Shown: positions 1 through 7,668 of the stretch, piece after piece
Numbering within the stretch: position 1 is the stretch's first letter
How the letters are laid out: the number at the start of each line of letters is the position of its first letter
From: Anaerophaga thermohalophila DSM 12881
GTDB lineage: Bacteria > Bacteroidota > Bacteroidia > Bacteroidales > Marinilabiliaceae
Length of the DNA stretch: 64,000 bases
Direction of reading: 5' to 3'
Assembly (NCBI RefSeq): GCF_000191885.1
Contig: NZ_AEWI01000005.1
Location: 1-64,000, forward strand
Program-made: the position numbers and the translations under genes
Notes under the pieces: model-generated
The model's database searches: none
What the model was told of the DNA's origin: nothing
The model's input: the letters and a program-made list of their open reading frames with translations, nothing else

Positions 1-104
1 GATGAAATGGACATAGATGGGTTTTCGACAATAAGAATATGTATAAATCCTTTTATGCGAGTTCCATCAGACTAATGACTTAGATAAATTTTATACGGAT
101 GAAA
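1..104 (+). repeat. Family B short repeat, diverged copy
   Basis: The second half (from about 40) matches the family B consensus well: GTATAAATCC, GCGAGTTCCATCAGACTAAT and TTTTATACGGATGAAA. The first half has drifted from GATGAAACGAGCATGACAA. It may begin before the window. It is non-coding. Confidence 0.7.
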
Positions 105-112
105 TATAAAGT

Positions 113-144
113 AAACCGCGGCAGTATTCTGTTGCGGTTTTTTT
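113..144 (+). terminator. Rho-independent terminator
   Basis: A stem AAACCGC / GCGGTTT with a 14-nt loop is followed by a T run. It would end a plus-strand transcript that starts outside the window. Confidence 0.6.
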
Positions 145-162
145 CGGATTTTAGAAAATATA

Positions 163-205
163 TGAGTGCGGAATAAAAAGTATATTTGGTTAAAATCAAA
201 AACTG
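163..205 (+). repeat. Truncated family A repeat end
   Basis: TGAGTGCGGAATAAAAAGTA and the following bases resemble the left end of the 143-bp family A element. The similarity fades after about 40 bases and no matching right end is present. Confidence 0.4.
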
Positions 206-377
206 CTTCCATTCCCTGAAAATTGTTTGTTGTTGCTTCGCATGATATTGTTTTTAAAAAAATTCTGAGTTCACCCGCCACCATCCTCTTCGCAGCACTA
301 TATGCTGTACGGTTAATTCTTCTTTTAATTCAAAACATATATAAAGCACTGATTTACAGCAATTAGAATGGTTTTCG

Positions 378-409
378 TTTGTCGGTTTCTCAAAATCTTT
401 GTATATTTG
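378..409 (+). promoter_or_regulatory. Promoter for the kamA-like gene
   Basis: TTTG (378-381), 20 nt, then TATATTTG (402-409) is an exact match to the Bacteroidota housekeeping promoter. The start codon is 340 nt downstream, with a repeat element between. A promoter closer to the gene was not found; AAACTTTG near 735 has the wrong spacing. Confidence 0.6.
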
Positions 410-483
410 TAATAAATTAAGGATCATGTCTACTTCTGAAAATTGATTCCTCATGGCAATTTTTTTGCCTCTTTATTTTGCTT

Positions 484-654
484 AATTAGTGTCCGTCTAT
501 AAAGTCGGCAAAAGTTGTATCAAATCATGTGTCTGTTCAGAAAGTGTCAGTTGCAAGGCTTTCGAAGCCGCCCAAAATGGAGTTTACTTATCAAATGAGT
601 ATTTTGGCGGCGAGTGTAACACAGCAAATGGCACTTTATGGACCGACACTAATT
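484..654. repeat. Family D MITE-like element, full-length copy
   Basis: The 171-bp element has terminal inverted repeats, AATTAGTGTCCGTCTATAAAG on the left and the matching AATTAGTGTCGGTCCATAAAG read from the right. It holds an internal hairpin with GCCGCCCAAAAT and ATTTTGGCGGC arms. Short open frames across it have no recognisable protein and are probably not genes. It sits in the putative 5' leader of the kamA-like gene. Confidence 0.8.
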
Positions 655-748
655 ATGGCACCGGAGCATGTCTTGATGTCTAAAAACAGATGTGTTGGTG
701 TATCGAAAGAGAATTAAATATAAAAAAAATAATAAACTTTGGATGCCT

Positions 749-2047
749 ATGAAATATCAGATCTATTCATTGCACAATTATCAAAAAATTCCTCAGATCG
801 ATAAGTTAAACAAGCAGGATCTAAGAAATATTGATGTAGTTGGTCATGTTCTTCCGTTTAAGACTAATAATTATGTTGTAAACGAACTTATTGACTGGGA
901 TAATTTTCATGAAGATCCCATTTTTATCCTAAACTTTCCTCAAAAAGATATGCTTAAGCCTGAGGATTTTCAGAGTATGTCTTCAGTGCTCGATAAAGAG
1001 AACGATAAGGTTGCAATAAAAAAGGCAGCCAACGCGATTCGTCACAAACTGAATCCCCATCCGGCCGGGCAGGCACATAATGTGCCGGAACTTAACGGGC
1101 TCAAGCTTCAGGGTGTTCAGCACAAGTATGATGAAACCATGTTGTTTTTCCCTACCCAGGGCCAAACATGTCATGCTTATTGTACTTTTTGTTTTCGCTG
1201 GCCTCAGTTTACCGGCATGGACGACCTTAAGTTTGCCATGAAACAGATGGACTATGTGATTGAATATCTGAAACAACACACCGAGATCACCGATATTTTA
1301 TTTACTGGGGGCGACCCAATGGTAATGAAAGCCTCGATTCTCGACAACTATATTACCAGTCTTTTGGAAGCTGATATTCCACATCTTCAGAATATCCGTA
1401 TTGGTAGCAAGTCGCTCAGTTTCTGGCCCTACCGTTATCTGACGGATGATGACGCCGATGATGTATTACGCATTTTTGAAAAAGTTACCAGGGCCGGAAA
1501 ATCATTGGCTTTTATGGCCCATTTCAATCATTACCGCGAGCTTGAAACAGAGGCAGTTGCCAAGGCTGTTGCCAGGATACGTGAAACAGGTGCCCAGATA
1601 AGGACACAATCACCATTGCTGAATCATATTAATGCCGATGCCGATGTCTGGAGTACCATGTGGAAAAAACAGGTCCGTATGGGAATGATCCCTTATTACA
1701 TGTTTGTTGCCCGTGATACCGGGGCTCAGGAGTATTTCGGTGTATCTTTGGCACGTGCCTGGGAGATTTTCCGTAAAGCCTATACCCGGGTAAGCGGAAT
1801 CTCACGAACTGTCAGGGGCCCAAGTATGTCATGTACGCCTGGTAAAGTACGTATCATTGGTGTGAGCGAAGTAAGGGGCGAAAAGGTGTTTGTTTGCGAA
1901 TTTATCCAGGGGCGTAACAGCGACTGGGTAGGTCGTCCTTTCTTTGCAAAGTATGATCTGCGCGCTTTGTGGATGGATGATTTAAAACCTGCTTTTGGTC
2001 AGGAGGAATTCTTCTTTGAGGAAGATATGGCAAGAATGCTTTTGTAA
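749..2047 (+). CDS. KamA-family radical SAM protein (lysine 2,3-aminomutase-like)
   Basis: 432 aa from the ATG at 749; an ATG at 743 is the alternative, and upstream in-frame codons run through AT-rich DNA unlike the gene. The radical SAM cluster motif CxxxCxxC is present as Cys141, Cys145 and Cys148 (CHAYCTFCF), followed by the LFTGGDPM motif typical of aminomutases. The family moves an amino group between adjacent carbons using SAM, a [4Fe-4S] cluster and pyridoxal phosphate. The glycine-rich PLP-lysine region of lysine 2,3-aminomutase is replaced here by SCTPGKVRI, so the substrate cannot be assigned. A terminator follows at 2194, so it is probably monocistronic. Confidence 0.85.
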   Translation: MKYQIYSLHNYQKIPQIDKLNKQDLRNIDVVGHVLPFKTNNYVVNELIDWDNFHEDPIFILNFPQKDMLKPEDFQSMSSVLDKENDKVAIKKAANAIRHKLNPHPAGQAHNVPELNGLKLQGVQHKYDETMLFFPTQGQTCHAYCTFCFRWPQFTGMDDLKFAMKQMDYVIEYLKQHTEITDILFTGGDPMVMKASILDNYITSLLEADIPHLQNIRIGSKSLSFWPYRYLTDDDADDVLRIFEKVTRAGKSLAFMAHFNHYRELETEAVAKAVARIRETGAQIRTQSPLLNHINADADVWSTMWKKQVRMGMIPYYMFVARDTGAQEYFGVSLARAWEIFRKAYTRVSGISRTVRGPSMSCTPGKVRIIGVSEVRGEKVFVCEFIQGRNSDWVGRPFFAKYDLRALWMDDLKPAFGQEEFFFEEDMARMLL

Positions 2048-2193
2048 TTGTTGTCTGTTAAAATGAAAGTATATTAAGGTTATATGAAAACTTGCGAGTT
2101 CCTCCGGTAAATCGGGGCCAGCCTGTTCAACCTTAAAAATTGAATTTTGTAATAATGAGTCAGCTTAAAACTGACATGTAAAAATATCTATTA

Positions 2194-2230
2194 AATAACC
2201 GTCAGGGACGATCCGGGGCGGTTATTTTGT
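2194..2230 (+). terminator. Rho-independent terminator after the kamA-like gene
   Basis: AATAACCG (2194-2201) pairs with CGGTTATT (2219-2226), followed by a T-rich tail. It lies 147 nt after the stop codon. Confidence 0.65.
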
Positions 2231-2312
2231 TTTATGGATTTATTGTATTTTTGAACCACGAATTTGTGAATCTCTTCCTGAGATCAGGCCTATAACCCGG
2301 ACTAATTTTATT

Positions 2313-3191
2313 TTGATGAATATTATCAACCAAAAACACATAAAAACCATAAAACTAATTGCTAAGATTTTTATTAGCGCCGGTATTTTATGGTATATTA
2401 CCTCGAAGATCGATATTGAAGAAATTGGTAAGTCCATTGCAAGAGCCAATATTCTGTTGCTTCTTGTTGCGTTATTGATTTATGTGGTTTCTCAGGTGGC
2501 AGCGGCCTTTCGTCTGAATACTTTATTCCGGTTAATGCCGGTTAATATCTCCGAAAAGACCAATATAAAGCTGTACTGGCTGGGTCTGTTTTATAACCTT
2601 TTTCTGCCTGGAGGAGTTGGTGGTGACGGCTTTAAGGTTTATATGCTCAATCACTATCTGAAAGTACCTGTTAAGAGGTCGCTGGGTGCTATTTTTGCCG
2701 ACCGGCTTTCGGGCTTAACGATTATTGTCACATTTATATTGGTACTTTTGCATTTTGTCGATTATTCTTTTCCGTATAAATTGTGGTTGTACTTTGCTAT
2801 TCCGGTTCCCTTAATTGCGTTTTATTTTTTCCTGAAATGGGTATTGCCACTTTTCCGAAAAGCCTTTGTTTATATTAGTTTGTGGTCTGTTTTGGTTCAG
2901 GGCTTTCAAATGCTGGCAGCCGTAAGTATACTGTATGCTCTCGGAGTGGAAAATTCAGGCAGTTATGATGATTATTTGTTCCTCTTTTTCCTCTCTGCAA
3001 TTATGGCATCTATTCCTGTAACACTGGGTGGTATAGGCGCCCGTGAATTTACCTTCCTGATGGGGGCCGAATACCTGCACCTGCAGCAGGACCTTGCAGT
3101 TGCTTTAAGTTTGTTGTTTTTTTCGGTTTCGGCAGTTTCTGCATTGCCGGGACTATGGTATACCATAAAACCGCGCAAAATTCTTGTCTGA
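2313..3191 (+). CDS. UPF0104 / lysylphosphatidylglycerol synthase TM-region-like membrane protein
   Basis: 292 aa, almost entirely hydrophobic with about seven or eight membrane segments. It carries the family motifs FYNLFLPGGVGGDGFKVY (about residues 91-108) and SIPVTLGGIGARE near the C-terminus. The family (YbhN/AglD/MprF N-terminal type) is thought to move lipids or lipid-linked groups across the inner membrane; the substrate is not predictable. A TATTTTTG box at 2246-2253 is a possible promoter. It converges with the next gene, with 18 nt between stops. Confidence 0.8.
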   Translation: MMNIINQKHIKTIKLIAKIFISAGILWYITSKIDIEEIGKSIARANILLLLVALLIYVVSQVAAAFRLNTLFRLMPVNISEKTNIKLYWLGLFYNLFLPGGVGGDGFKVYMLNHYLKVPVKRSLGAIFADRLSGLTIIVTFILVLLHFVDYSFPYKLWLYFAIPVPLIAFYFFLKWVLPLFRKAFVYISLWSVLVQGFQMLAAVSILYALGVENSGSYDDYLFLFFLSAIMASIPVTLGGIGAREFTFLMGAEYLHLQQDLAVALSLLFFSVSAVSALPGLWYTIKPRKILV

Positions 3192-3209
3192 ATTCAGGAG
3201 TGGGCACAC

Positions 3210-4598
3210 TTACAGGTTCAGCGATTCGAGTTGTGGATATATTTCTTCCCTGAATTTTTTCAAAAGCTTTTCCCTGGCCTCTTTTAAAGCATACTGATAA
3301 CTTCCGGGGCGCATCCCCTTTATTCCGGTCACCGTGTCACTGAAAATTTCCGTTCCTGTTTCGGCTGAAATTATTGAAAAGTAGAGGTCGGCAAAAACCA
3401 CGTAAACCGTGTAGCCTGTGCCTTCTTTTATCTCACCTTTCCTGAAATTTACATCCGTTTCAACGATGTAGGATGCCGATTCGGCGGATGGAGTGAAGTT
3501 AAAGAAAGTTTCGTTTAGTTCTGATTTTAGTTGATTGGCGAAGGGTTGCCTGATTTCAGGGCTTCCAAAAACATGCTCGACAGCGGTAAACCACGCATCC
3601 GATTTTTGGAGTTCAATGTCGAATGTTGCAGAGGGGACAGCTCCTTCGGGCAGGAAAAAGCCAACCAGCGGGCTGTTGGCGTCCTTGTTCTCTTCCTGAA
3701 GAAGTGCTGTGTGGTCGAATTTAGCTGTAACCTTTTGTTTTTTTAGTGGCGACTCAAGTTTTTGTATATAACTTTTTACTTCTCCTCCGGGATCCGAGAC
3801 CGCCTTTTCCTGTAAAATTCCTTTGCCCTGTGTAAACTGAAAACGAACCGGAAAATTATGAACAGGAACTTTTCGTCCGGCAGGTGAAAAATATTCAACC
3901 CTGGCTGTTAGCGGGGCTTCCATCGTTTTTGAGAAAGACACCTTATAGGTCGGATTAACCGGCGTGACTGATATTTTCGAGAACAATTGCCGCAGGTCGT
4001 TCATAATATCGATCCCTAAATTGATATTACCGTCAATAGTTCTGTAGGTCAGGTCCTCTTTGAGGTGGTCTTCCAGAGATTCAATGGCTTTGAAGTAAGC
4101 GCCCAGAGCAGCTGTTATTTCAATATTTTCCAGATGTTGACGCGCCTCAAGAAGAAAAGAAGCGGCCTTCTTTTTAGCCATTTCCAGATCGAGTTGTTTG
4201 CGACGCCGGTATTGTTCTTTATTCAGGCGCATCATCACCCAGTACTCTTTTTTGTTCTCCCATGTCTGCACTTCATATCCGGTCAGATTCCCGGCAGTTG
4301 ATGTGGCAATTTCTGATTCGAAAGTTTCGCGGAAAGCATAATTGTCTTCAAATTGACGCAGCAGTGAGTTGGCAGATACGTTTACTTCAATTTCCGATGC
4401 CAATTCCTTCAGTGCATCGGCTCGTGCCTTTTTGGCATAATCCAGGCCGGATGCTTCATTTTTATAAGCCATCCCTATGCCAATAAAATATTCCCTGTCC
4501 GATGGGCGTTTTTTAACCCATTTGGGTTTGGCAGCTTCAGCCGGAAGATGAGATAAGCCAAAAATGACTATCAGAAAGAGAGTGTAGAGCTTGTTCAT
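3210..4598 (-). CDS. LPP20-like secreted or envelope protein
   Basis: 462 aa with an N-terminal signal peptide (hydrophobic LFLIVIFGLSHLP, cleavage near AEAA). Residues 27-140 resemble the LPP20/FlgT-N fold: PKWVKKRPSDREYFIGIGMA followed by an amphipathic ARADALKELASEI helix. A predicted helical stretch (about 130-200) and a beta-rich C-terminal half follow. There is no lipobox cysteine, so it is more likely periplasmic than a lipoprotein. It lies 14 nt downstream of recX on the same strand, suggesting co-transcription. The function is unknown. Confidence 0.6.
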   Translation of the reverse strand: MNKLYTLFLIVIFGLSHLPAEAAKPKWVKKRPSDREYFIGIGMAYKNEASGLDYAKKARADALKELASEIEVNVSANSLLRQFEDNYAFRETFESEIATSTAGNLTGYEVQTWENKKEYWVMMRLNKEQYRRRKQLDLEMAKKKAASFLLEARQHLENIEITAALGAYFKAIESLEDHLKEDLTYRTIDGNINLGIDIMNDLRQLFSKISVTPVNPTYKVSFSKTMEAPLTARVEYFSPAGRKVPVHNFPVRFQFTQGKGILQEKAVSDPGGEVKSYIQKLESPLKKQKVTAKFDHTALLQEENKDANSPLVGFFLPEGAVPSATFDIELQKSDAWFTAVEHVFGSPEIRQPFANQLKSELNETFFNFTPSAESASYIVETDVNFRKGEIKEGTGYTVYVVFADLYFSIISAETGTEIFSDTVTGIKGMRPGSYQYALKEAREKLLKKFREEIYPQLESLNL

Positions 4599-4612
4599 AT
4601 TTTTAGCTTTTT

Positions 4613-5089
4613 TTAATTCTTTAACAATAATTGTTCCACAATTGGAATGATCTCCTCGTATTCATACCCTTTCGATACTGCATTTCTAATCAGAGCAGCC
4701 TTCTGTTTGAGGGGCTCTGTGTCTTTAACCTGTCTTAGTTTTTCTTTTATGAGTTTTTTGAGGGTTTGCCGGTAATCATTTTCATCAATTTGATTTAGAG
4801 CGTTGTTGACATCATCGTCAGAAATTCCTTTTTGTTTTAGCTGCCAGCGTATTTTTTGCCTTCCCCACCTGTTGAACCTGAACTTGTCGCGAACATAGAA
4901 CGAAGCAAACCTTGACTCATCAATAAATTGTTCTTTAACCAGTTCTGCCAATATTTTTTCAGATTGTTCCGGCTGAACGTCCCATTTTTCGAGTTTCTTG
5001 CGAATGTCCGACCGACAGTATTCCTGCCGTGCGCATAACGATGATGCTTTATGAAGTGCTGTCTTGTAATCCATGAAATAATGTTGCAA
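4613..5089 (-). CDS. recX: Regulatory protein RecX
   Basis: 158 aa from the ATG at 5089; an internal ATG at 5074 (MDYKTALHKAS) is an equally good start. The RecX helical repeats are visible: ALHKASSLCARQEYCRSDIR, then LVKEQFIDESRFASFYVRDK, then WGRQKIRWQLKQKGIS. RecX binds RecA filaments and limits recombinase activity. recA is not in the window. A LPP20-like gene follows 14 nt downstream. Confidence 0.88.
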   Translation of the reverse strand: MQHYFMDYKTALHKASSLCARQEYCRSDIRKKLEKWDVQPEQSEKILAELVKEQFIDESRFASFYVRDKFRFNRWGRQKIRWQLKQKGISDDDVNNALNQIDENDYRQTLKKLIKEKLRQVKDTEPLKQKAALIRNAVSKGYEYEEIIPIVEQLLLKN

Positions 5090-5176
5090 TATATCCGAAA
5101 CATTGAAACCTCCAATAACTTGATGTCTATCGCTAAAATAATGATTTTTGTAATTATTACCTATTTTATAGATTTA

Positions 5177-5270
5177 TGATGACAAAGATTGTCACAAAAG
5201 AACATGTATAAAACTCTTGCATGCGAGTTCCATTCGGCCAATAACTTAGATAAATTATATACGGATGAAA
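5177..5270 (+). repeat. Family B short repeat
   Basis: This copy is close to consensus: ATGACAAAGATTGTCACAAA, AACATGTATAAA, ATGCGAGTTCCAT and TATACGGATGAAA. The first GATGAAACGAGC part is degraded. It lies between recX and the PagL-like gene. Confidence 0.8.
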
Positions 5271-5310
5271 AGTCTTAGTTGGACAAGTACAAAATGATTG
5301 GAAGTTAAAA

Positions 5311-5417
5311 GTGGATTTGAAATCCACTACCAAAGGAGGTGCGGATTATCGCTCGGCTTTGCCGCTTTGCTCTGCAAAGAAATCCGCACCAGCGGGGGTT
5401 AATCGGGAGGAGTCCCG
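5311..5417. repeat. Cluster of three inverted repeats
   Basis: Three hairpins lie in a row. GTGGATTTGAAATCCAC (5311-5327) is followed by a 10-bp stem GGTGCGGATT / AATCCGCACC (5338-5347 and 5381-5390), then CGGGAGGAGTCCCG (5404-5417). An open frame from 5311 reads through into the next gene, but the composition is repeat-like. Only one copy is in the window. Confidence 0.5.
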
Positions 5418-5451
5418 TTCGGCCTTTGAAAAACAAATTTTATTTATTCGA

Positions 5452-6531
5452 ATGCAAAAACATTGTTACATATTTTTTACCATAATCGGGTTGCTTCTTT
5501 CAATTGTTGCCAAAGCTCAGGAGGAGGTAGATCAGGCTCCAATACGTTATTTAAATACCTGGGTTTATGGTGGAAAAATTGTTGTTCATTCCTCCAAAGT
5601 GGAACATTTCCGCAATGTATCTCCAAAGGGCATTGGCATAGATTATGAATGGAAATTTGTTTCCGGGGAGGCTTATTCTTTGTGTCAGTGTTATCCCTCA
5701 ATAGGTGCATCATTGAATTTCCGGGATTTTGGTGATAGTTCGCTTGGGCATGCATTGTCGGGATTGTTCTATGTTGAACCGGTTTTGTTTTCCCCGTTTA
5801 ATATTGATATTTCTTTCAAAGGGGGGTTGGGAATCAGTTATTTGAGCAATCCCTATGATGAAAGCAACAACCCTGAAAATGTGGCGTATAGCATTCATCT
5901 TTCTTTTCCCTTGTTGGCGGGATTGTCCTTTAAATATCCTGTTGGAGACCAGTGGGCACTGCGCCTGGCAGGTACTTTTCAGCACATTTCGAATGGTGGA
6001 ATCAATCAACCGAATCTGGGAATTAATTATACTGCCTTGGGGGTAGGTGTTCAACGAAAGCTCGATTCCCGTTCTCTTCCGTCCAAAATAGAGCTTCAAC
6101 CTTTTGATCGGGCAAGTGGCGAAAAAAGATGGTATTTTAACATGATTGCCGGACTGAAAGAGCCTGAAGAAAGTGAAGGTAAAGCTTTGGTATTGTCAGC
6201 ATCTGGCGAATATTTGTCACAGTTTGCTCGTATTAACGCCTGGACGGCCGGCATCATGGCAGAGTTCGACAATAGCCGTGATTATTCGGATGTGGGAAGC
6301 AAATCACGTCTGAGTTTTATGGTTGGGCACGCCTTTCTTTTGGGGCGTTTTGCTTTTGGGCAGAAAGCCGGCATTTACATCTGGAAGGGGCATGCCACGC
6401 ATGCTCCATGGTATCAGTATTATACGCTTGATTTTGAAATAAATGATAAAATCGCGATCGGGACAGGTTTAAAAGCTCATGGGAAAGTGGCCGAATTTCT
6501 TGGGGCCCGGCTTTTGCTGTCGCCTTTTTAG
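5452..6531 (+). CDS. PagL-like lipid A deacylase / acyloxyacyl hydrolase family outer-membrane protein
   Basis: 359 aa from the ATG at 5452, where a signal peptide begins (MQKHCYIFFTIIGLLLSIVAKAQ, cleaved after KAQ); the longer frame from 5311 would bury it. Alternating beta-strand residues and aromatic-rich segments suggest a barrel. The motif FQHISNGGINQPNLGIN (about residues 180-196) matches the PagL active-site His-x-Ser, so 3-O-deacylation of lipid A at the outer membrane is the likely activity. A second beta-rich region after it makes the protein about twice the length of classical PagL. It overlaps the metF stop convergently by 4 nt. Confidence 0.72.
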   Translation: MQKHCYIFFTIIGLLLSIVAKAQEEVDQAPIRYLNTWVYGGKIVVHSSKVEHFRNVSPKGIGIDYEWKFVSGEAYSLCQCYPSIGASLNFRDFGDSSLGHALSGLFYVEPVLFSPFNIDISFKGGLGISYLSNPYDESNNPENVAYSIHLSFPLLAGLSFKYPVGDQWALRLAGTFQHISNGGINQPNLGINYTALGVGVQRKLDSRSLPSKIELQPFDRASGEKRWYFNMIAGLKEPEESEGKALVLSASGEYLSQFARINAWTAGIMAEFDNSRDYSDVGSKSRLSFMVGHAFLLGRFAFGQKAGIYIWKGHATHAPWYQYYTLDFEINDKIAIGTGLKAHGKVAEFLGARLLLSPF

Positions 6532-7484
6532 TAAATCTCTCTGGCTATGTTATAGACGCACTGCGTGGCCATCATTGAATAGAAATGCAACAAATTGAAC
6601 CCGCGTGAAAGTAATTCTTTTGATTGCATTATAGCCCATTCTGTTCCTACTTTGGCGGTATCATCGTTGTTTTTGCATTTTCGGAGTTCCCGGGCCAGTG
6701 ATTCGGGTATTTCGGTATGGAAAACTTTGGGCAGAATAGTGAGCTGGTTTTTGATGTTAATGGGCTTGATACCGGGGACTATGGGCACCTTTATTCCTGC
6801 TTCGCGACATTTTTTCACAAAATTGAAAAACTTTTCGTTGTCGAAAAACATCTGGGTAATAACATATTCCGCTCCTGCATCCACCTTTTGTTTCAGCCAG
6901 TAAATATCGGAATCCAGATTTGGCGCTTCTTCATGTTTTTCGGGATATCCGGCTACACCATAACTAAAAGGTGTTTCAAAAGGCTCCATGAGTGTACCAT
7001 CGAGAAATAGTCCCTTGTTCAGATTATTAACCTGATGGATAAGGTCTATGGCATAAGCATTTCCCTGTTCCTCTGGCTTATAAAACTGATGCCGGGAAGA
7101 ACTGTCTCCCCTGAGCAATAAAAGATCGTGGATGCCAAGAAAATTCAGGTCGATAAGTGCATATTCGGTTTCGCTCCTGGTGAAACCACTGCAGATCAGG
7201 TGCGGTACTACCGGTATCTGATACTTGTGCTGAATAGAGGCGGCAACGGCAACAGTCCCCGGTCTTTTCCGATATACCCGGCGTTCGGTAAACCCTTTTT
7301 CATTGGTTTTGTAAACCACCTCGTCACGATGAGAGGTGATATTGATATATTGAGGGTTGAATTCCTTGAGTTTATCAATGGTACTGAAAACTTTTTGAAT
7401 ACTGTTGCCTTTTAAGGGGGGCAACAGCTCGAAAGAGAAGGACGGTTTGTCAATGTTTCTGATTATTTCGGCTACTGTTGGCAT
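6528..7484 (-). CDS. metF: Methylenetetrahydrofolate reductase
   Basis: 318 aa. It reduces 5,10-methylene-THF to 5-methyl-THF using a flavin, feeding the methyl group to MetH. The N-terminal motif SFELLPP carries the family's conserved glutamate. LLRGDSS, FSYGVAGYPEKHEEAP and YVITQMFFDNEKFFNF are TIM-barrel signature stretches. It has its own exact promoter at 7507-7537, giving a very short leader. It lies downstream of metH and the DNA methyltransferase on the same strand. Confidence 0.95.
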   Translation of the reverse strand: MPTVAEIIRNIDKPSFSFELLPPLKGNSIQKVFSTIDKLKEFNPQYINITSHRDEVVYKTNEKGFTERRVYRKRPGTVAVAASIQHKYQIPVVPHLICSGFTRSETEYALIDLNFLGIHDLLLLRGDSSSRHQFYKPEEQGNAYAIDLIHQVNNLNKGLFLDGTLMEPFETPFSYGVAGYPEKHEEAPNLDSDIYWLKQKVDAGAEYVITQMFFDNEKFFNFVKKCREAGIKVPIVPGIKPINIKNQLTILPKVFHTEIPESLARELRKCKNNDDTAKVGTEWAIMQSKELLSRGFNLLHFYSMMATQCVYNIAREIY

Positions 7485-7506
7485 AAATCCGGGTTTTTAT
7501 CGTGTG

Positions 7507-7537
7507 CAAAATTATTCTTATTTCTCTGTGAAACAAA
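7507..7537 (-). promoter_or_regulatory. metF promoter
   Basis: Read on the minus strand: TTTG (7537-7534), 19 nt, then TAATTTTG (7514-7507). The predicted transcript start is roughly 15-20 nt before the metF ATG. Confidence 0.75.
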
Positions 7538-7668
7538 TGGCTAAATATTATTTTGAGGGGCTATGAGTTTTGTCTGTTTTTTTATTCCACGCTGAGGGTG
7601 CAAAATTAAAGGAACGCTAAAATCGCTAAGAAAGGGATTCCGAGACATTGAAAGAACTGAGGTAATAT

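Noticed and set aside
489-717. Two short plus-strand open frames of 62-64 codons
   Set aside because: They lie across a family D repeat with inverted ends, have repeat-derived composition, and similar frames occur in other copies; no protein family is recognisable.
5311-5451. A longer start for the PagL-like gene
   Set aside because: The added 47 residues come from an inverted-repeat cluster and would bury a good signal peptide that starts at 5452.
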